Below, piece by piece: positions 44,327-55,330 of a stretch of DNA of 64,000 nt (positions within the stretch are counted from its first letter, which is position 1; every line of letters starts with the position of its first letter). Origin of the DNA: Dryocosmus kuriphilus (Eukaryota; Arthropoda; Insecta; Hymenoptera; Cynipidae); the NCBI GenBank assembly GCA_038277395.1, contig CM076193.1, positions 93,325,583 to 93,389,582 on the forward strand, in the 5' to 3' direction. The translations under genes were made by a program, and so were the position numbers. The notes beneath the pieces were generated by a model. That model was not told the DNA's origin. It did no database searches and worked only from the letters and a program-made list of their open reading frames with translations.

Positions 44327-45689
44327 TATCTACCTCTTAAATTTTACATGTCTGCTAAAGTAGAGCTAAACTTTATCTGGTTTAATCGGGTTCAATCAGA
44401 TTAATGACAATTATCCGTATAATTTACAATTCGTATTAAGTTGTTCTGATATATATTTATCATGTAAAAGAATTGTACGATACTTTCGATTTAAGAAGTA
44501 ATCTACAAATATATCATTGTGCAAATTTGCATTCAATTTGCTTTTTTTCCAATTCTTAAATAAATTTAGAAAATAAAAAGGCATTAGAAAAATAATCCAG
44601 AAACAGAAAATATATCAGTATGAACACTATCACCAGGCTATCACTAACCTTTTCAGTTAGATCATTTTTCTTATGAATATTTTACCATTTAACATTCTTC
44701 ACTTCTCGCGCAATTTTGTAAAATTATAGATGCAATTTTCGGAAGTGACCCCAGAAATAAATATATACATATATGAATTATACATATATATTGTGTTTTT
44801 AAAACTCACCTTCATTATTGGAATTTTAATACTCCACGATCGAAATAAGTGCTTAAATATATTGTAAAAAAATTTTTATTTATAGTTTTTTTATCAAATA
44901 GTATTTTATCGCATTTCATCAACTATATACTATTAAGGTGCCTAATGCAAACTGTTTTAGAAGGGTGTATATTCTAACAAAATTTTTTAGAAGAACAGGC
45001 GGGCTTTTTTTGAAATTCGGAAATGGGTGGGGGCTGCATGCAGTATACCTCGCGACGGGGTTTGGGACATAGAATATTACAGATAGAGTAGGCATCTATA
45101 GGCGCACATACAAGTGGGAGCGTCGGCCTTTTGAAAGGAGGGAGAGGGATATTTATGTATTGCTGTCTCGTCACGCACTTTGCAGTTTGCCGTTCCCCGC
45201 GGAATGGGAGTCACGCATGCGCAATACGCAAGAAAGAGGAAAAATTTACATAATGATTCTCTTTCTTTTTCCTTCGCAAAAACGTCCCACCTCGGGCATC
45301 CTACCTTTTGGTAAATTTTTGGGTTGGTTTACTCCCGGAAACTAGTAATTTATTGGTATCTTTTACGTTTGAAAAAGTAAAAAATAATAATAAAATAAGA
45401 AGTAAAACAAAGACCTTTATCTTATTCTGGACTAAAATGCTAAAGTACGCCTATTTTCGTATTTAAAACTGCACATTTTCCTACTTAGAACTGCATATTT
45501 TCCGTTTAGACTGACTTTGGTTGAACGCACTTGAATATACCGCTGGAAGGGGGCCCCCGTTTGCGTGCTTTGTACTTATTCTGTTTTGTACTGGGACCCA
45601 AAATTTATATCCCCGACCTATCCAAGGGGGGTAGTTTAGAGGTCCCCTAGAGGGGGTAAAATTTTTTCCCAAAAAACTAAGAAACCATA
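44327..45689. other. Unassigned stretch
   Basis: AT-rich to about 44990, then GC-richer to about 45260 with CCCCGCGGAATGGGAG and GTCACGCATGCGCAATACGC. I could not support a gene, though the latter block could be promoter-like. Confidence 0.4.
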
Positions 45690-47089
45690 ACCCAGGGTAT
45701 TTTTTCGAAGGTTTGGTCGTCATTTTCAAACAAGTTTCTTTAAAAAAATTTTATTTTTATAAAAAAAAATTTCTTAAAAATTTTTCAGAAAATTTAAAAC
45801 CAAGAAAATACTTTTTTTCTTTTTACCTTTTCCCTTACAATTAAACCGTTTTAAATAGGACAGTTTTAAAAATAATTTTAATTAATCAAAATTGTGCAAC
45901 TCTATAAAATACACTTTTTAAAATTTTTATATTTGAAAAATATATAAGAATAAGTAAGAAGATGTTAAAAATTTTTAAAAACCTCTTAAAAAATGAAGGT
46001 GAAAAATAAATTTAAAATTTTTTTGAAAGAAAAATTTTTTACTTTATTTCTTTTTCCAGGTATAGGTTTCCTTGGATGAATTGTAAAATTTTTAGGACGC
46101 GATTTGGCCAATTCGAGAAAAAAGTTCAAAAAAATCCCTGGGATACGGTAAAAATTTTTTTATCAAAAACTGTTTCTGCTCACACTGAAATTCTGAGTTA
46201 GTAGTGGGAAGGTTCAGGTTCAATCTCGCTGGATGCACTTTTTTAATTTATTTTTAAAATGTTATTTTAAAATATTTTTAAATGTGCTTAATTTTTAGTA
46301 TTTTACACTTAAATTTTTTTTTTCATAATCTGCGTTTGATTCTATTTTAAATTATGATTTATACGAAAATATGTCTGATTGAAAGTAAAATTATTTGTTC
46401 TAATCTCATTTTAACATATGCACAAATTTAACAATTTGATGATATTAATCATTTTCGTAGAATATGGTTTTTTTTTTGCGAAAAATGTCTGAAAAGACCC
46501 GGTTTTTTGTTGAAAAAAAAATTTTAAATGTTTATTTTTTTTAAAATTGAAAAAATAGAAAAAAATTGAAATTTTAAAAATTTTTAATAAAAGAAAAAAC
46601 AAAAAAAAAAAAAAGAAAAATAGAGGCAGGCCTACAACCCTTCTTTCTAGAAAATAAAACGTTTTTTCCCCCTGAGAGCAAAACTAATAAGATAATTATT
46701 TTTCAATAAAGAAGCCCGGCACAAATTTTTTTAAAAAGGTTTTTCTCGAAATGGGCCAAATTTTTTTTCTAGGAAATTTTACAAATTTTTGTTTAGCAGC
46801 AAATTAGATGCAAAAGAAAACAAGAGTTAAAAGGGAAAACGGTCTTTTTTGCTCTCGCGGGGTTTCTGCTGGAATTTTTAAAGGGAAAAATTCAAACGCC
46901 GGGGCCATTCGAATTGGGCACTTGCGCAATCTAGATTTTCTTTGTTTTGAAAGCTTATTGTTCAAAACTGGCATTTGCTACTTAAGATAGACTGATCTTT
47001 TTTAGCAAAGTTTATTGCGATTTTAAATATTCACAACTTTTTTGGGTTTTTTATCGTGTTTTGGATTTAAAAAAAAATTTAAAAAGGCA

Positions 47090-47675
47090 CCATAAAATTA
47101 CGCCTTGTAAAATTGTTTTGGCTTTTAGAGGTTGCACAAATCGGGGAAGTGATGAACCCTGGTGGAAACTTCGGACCCAAAGGGAAACCATTTGAAACCA
47201 TTTGATTCCATGTGAATGCGGAATCGTTTTCCCAATTCTCCCACCAGTCCTTTGAGTCCGAATGGTTCGATTGACACATGTTGGAAAAAATCGGTTTTAA
47301 AGGTCGGAATCATCGATGCTATTGGGAATGCATTTTTTTTTTTAACGGAGTCAGAAGGAGTCAGAGGGAAATAAAAAAGTTTCTTGGGGCCCTTACACGA
47401 AATAAATCGGATGAATTTGGGAGAAATAATTCGGACTCAAAAGGAATGGATCGTAACAAACGGACTCATTCAAAAAAAAATTTTCCCTTCATTCGATTGA
47501 GTCGTGCTTCGGAAAAGTTTTTCGCATTTTACGTAATCATTCGAAATCATTCAGAGTCGTTTAGTTTCAAACGGACTCAAACCCCCATTCCGAAACTTTC
47601 ACCAGGGAAGGTGCGTGCTGTAATTTTCTCAAAAAAAGGGGAGGGCCCAAGTTTATCGATGGATTAAAAAATCAA
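47090..47675 (+). pseudogene. THAP exon 1 of P-like copy 2, split by element E
   Basis: GGTTGCACAAATCGGGGAAG and, after the insertion, GTTTATCGATGGATTAAAAA match the THAP exon at 21562-21685. The start codon region is degraded and frame breaks are present on both sides. A GTAAGT donor is retained just after ATCAA. Confidence 0.65.
47157..47607. mobile_element. Repeat-phrase foldback element E (GAGTCCGAATGATTCG phrase)
   Basis: The tips are inverted: CCCTGGTGGAAACTTCGG on the left, CCCTGGTGAAAGTTTCGG as reverse complement of the right. AA flanks both ends (47155-47156, 47608-47609). The homologous uninterrupted exon at 21562 gives the empty site GACGAAGGTG, so the element added its own length plus one AA. 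The interior repeats GAGTCCG, CGGACTCAAA and AATCATTCG phrases. Confidence 0.85.
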
Positions 47676-49079
47676 GTAAGTGACAAAAAGATTATTTTTT
47701 GTCCCGGTAAGTTGACTTTTTAAAGAAAAATTTGTACTTTTTAGTTAGTAAATTGTATATGAAAGGAGGTAATCATGCTTTTTTAAAGGGGGTTACAGGG
47801 TTTCCAAGGTTAAAAAAAGCTACTTTCTGTAGTTTTTTTTTTAAAAAAATAAATTTTTTTATTCAAATTTTAACCCAAATAAAGGCAACATTTGAACAAT
47901 ATTTGAAAATTTTTTTTTAAAAATTTAAAAAAAATCACCCGGTGGAATTTGGGTTTCGAAACCCCTAAAAAAGGTCTTTGGTGATAAGTAACTCATGATA
48001 GCTTTATGTGAAAATAAAAAACAAATTTTTTTGTTGAAGAAAGAAATAGCTCGTGTTTCAAGAAAAGTTTTTAAAAAATTGACTTTTGAATTTTTGGCAG
48101 ACTTGTATGCAAAACATAAAAATTTTTCGGTAAAATTTACGCTACGCCGGGCAAGAATGTAAAACCTTGTAAAATTATTTGTAATCAAAAAAAAAAAACC
48201 CTCTTTTAATCACGAGCTTACTTATTAAAACAGAAACTTTTTTTTAAATTTAGAAAAGCTATCTGATTTTATCCTGACCACCAAAAAACATTTTTTTTTA
48301 TGGGTCCCCGGGAAAAACCCATTTCACCCGGGCTGATTTTTTCCAAAATATTTGAATAAAAAGTTAATAAAATTTGTTAAATGTTGCTCTTTTTTTTCCC
48401 TAAAATTTTAAAAAAAAAAATTATTTATCAGTTTAAAAAAAATTTTGAACGGATTTTTTCAAATTTTCAGCCCAACGTAACTCCTTTAGGCGCATCTGTC
48501 TAAAAATATTGCTCGCAAACCTAAAAAAACTTCCCATTTTGCAAATTTAAAAAAATTTTCCTCATTTTTTTTTTAACTCATGCCCTTTGGAGGGAAAAGG
48601 GGGTAAAGGGGAAAATAACTGAGATTTTTTTTTGAGCCAGAAATAAAAGCAAAATTACCGTAAATTTATTTCTGGTCAGGGATTTTAAAAATTTTTTTTT
48701 AAAAAAATACGTTTTCAATCTTTGAAAAATTTCCCAACTTAATATCGCATAAAAAATTATGAAATTTTTTATTGGTTAAATTTGAAGGTTTAAACAATTA
48801 AAAAATTAAAGTTTTCGAAATTCAAAAATTTTCAATCTTTGAAACTGTATTTAATTAATTTTTTAAAAGTTTAAAACGACAGTGTTATTAATAATTTTGG
48901 ATTGAAATTTTGAAAAAAATTTTTAATTATTCGAATTGCTAAATTTTGTTTTAAAACGAAATTTTTTAATTTTAAAACAGATCATCGCATTTTGAAAATT
49001 TTAGACTTTAAAATGATTTTATTAAAATAATTCAACCTTTAAGGATTCCTTTAACAAAGGATCCTCTTTTTATTTTTAT

Positions 49080-50770
49080 CATAGCGTGTCTGTTCTATTA
49101 TGTTTTATTATTTTAGGTAAATTTCATATTTTACCGCACTGTCTCCCTTATCTTTCCCATCTCTTTTTCTCTCCCCCCCCCCTTCGAGTTCTCTTTACTC
49201 TTCTTAGACCCTACCCTATTAATAATTCAGTAATTTTTTGTTTTCGTTTTTTTTTTTTTTTTCTTCGCGAGTTGTATCATACATTTTTTATTTGCTTATT
49301 TTATAAATATGTTTTTTGTTTAATCCAAATATCTTTTTTTCTTGTTTTTTTTTTTTTTCTTCTAATCATTCCAATGAATTTCTTTTTTAGGTAATATAGT
49401 AAGTTTGAAAAAATTATATGAATATAGTAAAAACCTAAAAAGAAAGATTAAAAAAAAATTTTTTAAAATTTAAAGCTTTTTTTCTGGACGTGGATTTCAT
49501 GTTCACGATTTTTTTTTGAATATAACCGTATGTGACAGTTAATATTTTTATCTCTAATCAACGTCGTTTTCTGGCTCACGTGTTATGTTAGTATTAAGAG
49601 TTTTTCTGTTATCCCATTTCTCCCTAGCATCTTACCCCTTCATCTTGCTCGGTGGAGGTGAGTCTAGTTCCCCCCTGGTGTACTGTACCGTGTTGATGTT
49701 CCCTTTTTTTTTTTCATTTGTTTCGAAAAGTTTAGTTCGTGTTTCGTTGGAGGTTTTTTTTCTCCAATTTTGTCTTCCCTGTCTCTTTTTTTTTGTGGTG
49801 GAGGTTGTGCATTCCCCCCGTTTCTGTATCTCACTATTCTCCTTCCCTCTTTCCCCCCCCCTTCCCTTTTTCCCCTTTGTGGAGTTTAGAGGTTGTCTGT
49901 GTCGCTTTTGTATTGTTAGTAATGTCTCTCTTTCCCCCCTCCCCCTCCTTGTGGGAGTTCTGAGTTGGTGTGTTTGAGTTTTGGTAGTGTGGTGAGAACA
50001 ATTTTTTTCTCCCCTTCTCTCTTTCTTAATCTCCTCCCCGCCCTTTCGAAATGTTTTTTTAGGGTGAGTTTGGTGTCGTTTTTTCGTGTTGTCGTGAGTC
50101 CTGTGAGTTGTTACATTATGTCGACGTGTGTTGTAGTGAAGCTCCCGTCCCCTTTGTGTGGGTGCTTTTTCGTTGAATGGGTAAAAAAGTTGGTTGAATA
50201 TTCCTCTTCTCTTAGACTGCGTAACTCACCTTTCACTAGCTTTCTCTTCTCTCCTTCTCCCTCTATTGACTAAGTTTTAATGTCCTAATTTTTTTGAAGT
50301 TGTAAATTCCTGATGTGATTATGATTCCTGTTTTTTCTTTTGTCCTTTTTAATATGTTTCTTTTTTATTTTTTTTTTTTTTTTTATTTTGTAAAGAGAAT
50401 GTGTGTTCCCCATTTTGTAATTATTAATATAAGTATGTGAAGAGTTTTTCCTTTTCTTATTGTCTTTATTTAAAAGGTCTCCTTCCTTGATATAAGTTGA
50501 CTGATATTTGGTCCTTAAAAAAATAATCCCCCCCCTCCCTGTGTGGAAGATCTGTGATGTAAAGTATTCCCTATTTGCAATGTTTTGTATTGTAGTATGG
50601 TCTCCTAAGATTTTATCAATAAGTAAAAATTTTTTTCTGATAATTACTTATCCTGAACTATTTAATGGGTGTGTCCAATAGTCCCCCTTAGTTTGATTTA
50701 TTTTGGGATGTTTGTGTGGTATGATAGAGTAAGTTTTGAATTTTTATTGTTATGATTTGGTTATGAGGTT
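49080..50770. other. Pyrimidine-rich, A-poor block of doubtful sequence
   Basis: Long T and C runs with almost no A on the plus strand (TCTCCCCCCCCCCTTCGAG-type tracts) sit between parts that still match P-like copy 1. Open frames here are a by-product of composition. It may be a low-quality consensus or a low-complexity insertion. Confidence 0.5.
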
Positions 50771-51084
50771 AAATAAAGAGTCCTAACTTATATTGCGTAC
50801 GAAAACTTGAATTTTTAAAAATTTTTTTTTCTCAGGTCTTAAAATTTTTAATTGTTAATTAAAATGAAAAAATTTTTAAAATTTAAAAAAATAGAAAATC
50901 ATCTTCAAAGCCACAATTTTTAAACCCTTTGTCAAATTTTTAAAAATTTTGAAATTTAAACTCTAAAAATTTAAAAACGAAATTTGGACAAGCACAAAGA
51001 ATAATTCCCCAAAATTTTTTTTTTTTTATTTATAAAAAAGACATTTCTCTTTTAAAGGGCCCAAAAAATTGTTCGTTGCATTTT

Positions 51085-51571
51085 TGGAATTGATCCCGAT
51101 AAATCCCCTGGGGAATTATGACCTGCAATGCACACTTTCGTATTGAGCACTTTTCTACCAATGAGCATGAAAGGCTGATCCTTTCCATTCCATAGAACCT
51201 GTGGATTACAGAGAAGTAGACCATCCTGCAATTTCAATTTTGATCCTATGAAAGCGGTAAGTGTGTATAATAGTAATAGAGTGGTGGTGGTAACTGCATC
51301 ATCAAAAGTAGACTGACTCTCTCATCCTTCGCCTTTAAAAGATCTGTCTGAAATTTCAAAGATACTGCTATTGAGGAAGAGGTGATAAAAATTTAGCATT
51401 CCTTCAACAAGTACTTTTCCCTTTATGAAGCAGAAAATGTGCTGCAAGAAGAAGAGGTGCTGGACAATTCGTTAAAGAAGATAACGAAATGCGATTGAAA
51501 CAGAAGTAAATAGTTTGCGCTTAATGTTAGGAAAGTGGAGAATGAGTTAGCAGATTTTAAAAGGAAAACTA
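51085..51571 (+). pseudogene. THAP transposase exon 2 of P-like copy 2, truncated
   Basis: The sequence matches copy 1 exon 2 from about 24867 to 25355 (GATCCTATGAAAGCGGTAAG, GCTGATCCTTTCCATTC), including the THAP C-x2-H half. It has multiple frame changes. It ends exactly where element F begins. Confidence 0.7.
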
Positions 51572-51835
51572 CCCAGTGGGCATCGGGTCGTTCGTGGGAT
51601 GTCATTAAGACGTCCAGTTATGCCCTGAGATTTTAAGGGATGTCACTGTGTCGTTAAAATGACGACTTAAAGGCAACTTTAGTACGTCCAATGTCAGGTT
51701 CGCAGATGCCCCTAGGACATCGTTGCAGACGACTGCAGGGACGTGCTTAAGATAATCTGTATAATGTCAGATGTCCCAAGGACGTCTTTGCAGAAATCAG
51801 AAGGGTTGTTCTTAATGTACGTGTTACAAACTTAG
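51572..51835. mobile_element. Repeat-phrase element F (GGACGTCTTTGCAGA phrase), right end not found
   Basis: The left tip CCCAGTGGGCATCGGGTCG inserts directly into the exon-2 copy. Degenerate phrases follow (TTAAGACGTCC, CTAGGACATCGTTGCAGACG, CAAGGACGTCTTTGCAGA). Neither the inverted right tip nor the continuing exon can be found, so the element is truncated or its far end lies beyond recognition. TA precedes the tip. Confidence 0.6.
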
Positions 51836-52434
51836 TGGAGCATAATTAAAAATTGATTTTTAATACATTTCCGAAGAGGCATTATAATAAAAGAACACAA
51901 TAAGTCAAATAAAAAATTCTTTATTTTAGGAGCGTGTGAATTATAAAGCAATCAAAGAAAAAGTCACAGTAACATTTGACAAATAATTTTCCTTATACCT
52001 GTAATTATTCGACATCAACATGAGTTAACGTCACAAAAGTTGTTTCTTTTAAAACATATTATGTAATAACCAAATGAAACATTAAATACAATTTTTTTTA
52101 AATCAGAATGCGATAAGCAAATATAAACGCATATTGGTTCGATATGAGAGACACTATAAAAAGGAATATATTTCTTTAAAGAGGAATTCTCATGGGAATT
52201 TTCAATTTAAAAGTTAAATATAATTTATGGATATCAGACAATCTATTTCCTGACATATTTTTGATTGAAGATTCTTAGCGTAGTTAATTTTTTTTTAATT
52301 ATGTTGATCTCATTTTTCAATATACATATGATATCAATAACATCTCTTCTCGAGACTTTTGATATTGAGGAATATTTTTAAAGTGAGGATTATTTAAACA
52401 TTAGGTATTTTAAATAATCTTCTTAAGGGCTTTT
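51836..52434. other. AT-rich stretch without recognised features
   Basis: No coding frame or repeat partner seen. It may be the interior of a longer element that started at 51572. Confidence 0.4.
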
Positions 52435-52790
52435 AGGAAATATTAATTTATTCCATAGTTGACCCGTACAGCATCGAGATATTTCTGGATATACCATCAG
52501 TATATCTTTCAAGATATCGTATGGATATCCTAGAGATCTCTGTTGAATATTCGCGGAAATCCCTACAAAGTGGAAATTTCTATATCCCTGAGAAAACCTT
52601 GCAATATCTGAGAAGTTTATTTTGAAATTTTGAGAATATTCAAATGACAAAAGTAAATTATATAGAAAATAACAATATCTCACGTTGGACATTTGAATGT
52701 CCCAGAAACGTCCAAAAACTTCCCTGATACAGTATGGATATCCCAGGGATACAAAAATTTCTTTGAGCAAATTTTTCACAATTCAAGCGT
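52435..52790. repeat. GGATATCC-phrase repeat block
   Basis: Variants of GGATATCCTAGAGATCTC, TGGATATCCCAGGGATA and CGAGATATTTCTGGATATAC recur through about 350 bp. The phrase is self-complementary. The last part also contains CCCAGAAACGTCC, echoing the phrase of element F. No tips identified. Confidence 0.5.
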
Positions 52791-53239
52791 ATGAATTTTC
52801 AGAAATATTGATTTAGACATTTAGTCAAATGTTCCAAATTTCAAACTTATAACAATTTTTTTTTTTAATTTACCCAATGATTTTCATTCAAAATATTACC
52901 AGGAAAAAATCTTGCTCTTTTTCGAGTCTCTTCTGTAAGCTCGCTCAATATTTTTAATACTTTTTAAAAAACGTAAAAAGGGTCATAGAGCATATAGGTA
53001 TAGCATTATTGAATAACGCATTTAAGCACGGGTCTCTTTTAATAACCGAATCTTGTTTTTTTTCCGACAGTTTTGTTCTTTTTGAAGTCTTCCATCTATG
53101 TAAAGTTTTTTCAGTATCTTTAACATTTCAGTAAAACATAGATTACTTAACGATAAGTTTTAATGCGGACTTTCGTTTCCAGTGCCAATAGAGTCGGTAC
53201 GGATTTTTTGAAGGGGCGATCGTTTTTTGATAGCAGAAG
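52791..53239. other. Unassigned AT-rich stretch
   Basis: No gene, RNA or repeat recognised up to the abrupt switch to purine-rich sequence near 53210-53240. Confidence 0.4.
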
Positions 53240-54657
53240 GGGAGAGGGAGTGAGTAAGTTGAAAGTGTGTTGTATGAAAAAGAAAGGGTTGAAAGTTTAG
53301 CGTGATGATGGGAGTGTAAGAAAAAGTGTGAAAGTGAGTTAAAAAAGCGAAAAGTGAATGAGTGTTGGGGTTTTAGGTTGTAAGTTTTCTTCAGCGCGGG
53401 GTTGAGCGAAAGGGTGAAAGGTCAAGGGGCCCGAGGAAAGGGTAGAAGGGTGGACACAGAGAGGGTGTTGGTTCGGTGTCAGAGGGTGAGTTGTAGGCAG
53501 AGGGATAGGGTGAAAGAAATTAATTGTCAAGGGGAAGTGAGAGGGGTAGGCGCATAGAGTTGGACAATTATTGGAAGGTAAGATAGAGCAGAATTCATTA
53601 TTACGAAGCCCGGGTAGACAGAGGGCAGCAGAAGGCCGAAAGTAACTCAGACCCACGCGGAACGAATGAAACCCGGAATAGAGGGGATGCAACAGGCGAG
53701 ATAGATGAGAGCAGGGACGTCAGCGGTGGCCACAGTGGCGAACATGAATTCATGACCCCCAGGGGAAAAAGGGAAAAAAAAAGGGAGAGGAAGACGAACG
53801 TGGAAAAGGGTAGAGAGAGAGCAGGCGAGACACGTGGGGTCGAGGAACTTTACTAGAGAAAATGGGCAACAAAGGGGGAGTGCCCTACCGGGCAAGGTGA
53901 GTGGGGATAGTATAGGGGATGGATAAGAAGGAAAGAGAACAGGAGCAAGTATGGGAGAAAGAAGAAAGAGATTGATAAAAATCCAAATGGAAAGGAAAAA
54001 CAAGACCATAAGAAAGGGCAAGAGAGAGGGAGGAGAAGATACTTTTCTCAAGAAAATGAGAAGTCTTAATTAATTAGAGTTTCAAGGAGGAAGATGATAT
54101 GAAAAGCTCGAAAGAAATGAGAGAGAAAGGGGGAATGGAATTATGTAGAGGAGGGAGGTTGGAATGGTGTAGTAGAGAGTGGTAAGATTGGAAGAACGTG
54201 GTGGAAAACTGGAAGAAAGGAAAATCAGGTTTAGCGGAGTAAAGGTAAAGTTCGAAAAGCAGATGGAGAAGAGAGACATGACTGATGGCTATCGAAGAAC
54301 GAGGGAGGGATGAGATAGGAAGGAATGGAAAAATAATATGGGTACCTAAAAAGAAAATGGAAAGACCGGCTACAAATAGAGTGAGATGTGAATGTTGAGG
54401 TAATATGGAGGTGAACGAATGAGGAATATGAGGGGGAGAAAGGAGGATTGGTAATGTAGGCAGTTTTGAAAGGAAGGATCAATGAGAGGTTTGAGAGCAG
54501 GGGAGATTGAGGCTATAGGCAGTGGGACAAAGGGAGTACCTGGTAGGGAGAGAAGGAAAGGCTAAGGGCAAAGGAGAAAAAGAAACATAATAATCAATTG
54601 CATGATAGACTTGGCACAGCGAAACGAGGAGCAGGTGAGGATGGTGTGTAGGAAGCT

Positions 54658-55175
54658 GTGGATGAAGTAGTATCATCGGATGAGCAAGTTAAGGGTAGAA
54701 TATGGTTAAAAGATAGGGAGAGGAGGAGAGTAGGACGGAATGCTTTGATGTTAGTAAATTGGGGAGTGAGAGGAGAGAATACTCAGATAGGTCGCTGGAG
54801 AATAAAGGCGTTTCGCCGACAGGTAAAGCAGGAGAGAGTGAATAGAGAGAGATATGACGTTGGGTGTGAGATCGAAGTAGAAAATGGTAACTGATAGAGC
54901 TCAGGGCTGTATGGACTGAGGAGAGGAATAAGGAAGTAAGGGTAAAGTGATTGGAAAGGTAGGAGTATGGGGTAAATGATATGAGTGGACTATGGGACGA
55001 GGAAGTAGAAGACCTGAGGGTAGGTAGAAAAGGGGCAGAGAAGGGAAGGAGAAATGAAGAAAATAGTAAAGACACAGAATCGGCGGGGGGGTTTATTTCA
55101 AAGCAAAAAGAATTGAAAAGGGAAAAGAATAAAGCAAAGATAGATAAAGAGAGAGAAGTGAAGGTGGCGTTCTAG
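54658..55175 (+). pseudogene. LINE ORF1-like, charged segment
   Basis: Frames encode Lys/Arg/Glu-rich text such as DRERRRVGRNALMLVNWGVR, then LWDEEVEDLRVGRKGAEKG and KQKELKREKNKAKIDKERE. Together these resemble the linker upstream of the endonuclease in hymenopteran LINEs. Frame changes and stops prevent a single protein. Confidence 0.45.
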
Positions 55176-55330
55176 AATGTGGCAGGATTAAAGAACAAAG
55201 ATACGGGATTCTGGGAAGAAGTGCAAAAATGGATTTGATAATGATGAGTGAAACATGGACGGAGGAGAAGGACTGGAAGGGCTGAAGAGTATGGTTGCTG
55301 AGAGGCTTATGTATGGGAGATGGCATAGGA
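55170..55330 (+). pseudogene. LINE AP-endonuclease-like start
   Basis: NVAGLKNKDTGFWEEVQKW followed after a stop or shift by IMMSETWTEEKDWKG matches the usual 'N(V/I)xGL...W...D(V/I)xxLxETW' opening of an APE-type endonuclease domain, with the catalytic Glu of ETW. A TAG precedes Asn, and further stops follow. The enzyme would nick target DNA for target-primed reverse transcription. Confidence 0.55.

Larger units (their letters stand above)
45690..51571 (+). mobile_element. P-like DNA transposon, copy 2, eroded and truncated
   Basis: Starting at CCCAGGGTATTTTTTCGAA the sequence follows copy 1 (20214 on): upstream region, THAP exon 1 (about 47090-47675), intron, and exon 2 (about 51085 on, TGCAATGCACACTTTCGTA and GAAGTAGAC). 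It stops abruptly at 51571, where copy 1 continues AAAACTATTGCTAGC. Homopolymer expansions and indels are dense. A 451-bp element sits in the THAP exon, and a pyrimidine-rich block of about 1.7 kb (49080-50770) sits in the intron. It cannot encode a transposase as shown. Confidence 0.7.

Noticed and set aside
49086..50273. Hydrophobic Phe/Leu/Ser-rich open frames that look like membrane proteins
   Set aside because: The block is T/C-dominated with homopolymers, so Phe, Leu and Ser codons are unavoidable. No start context, splice sites or domain is present.
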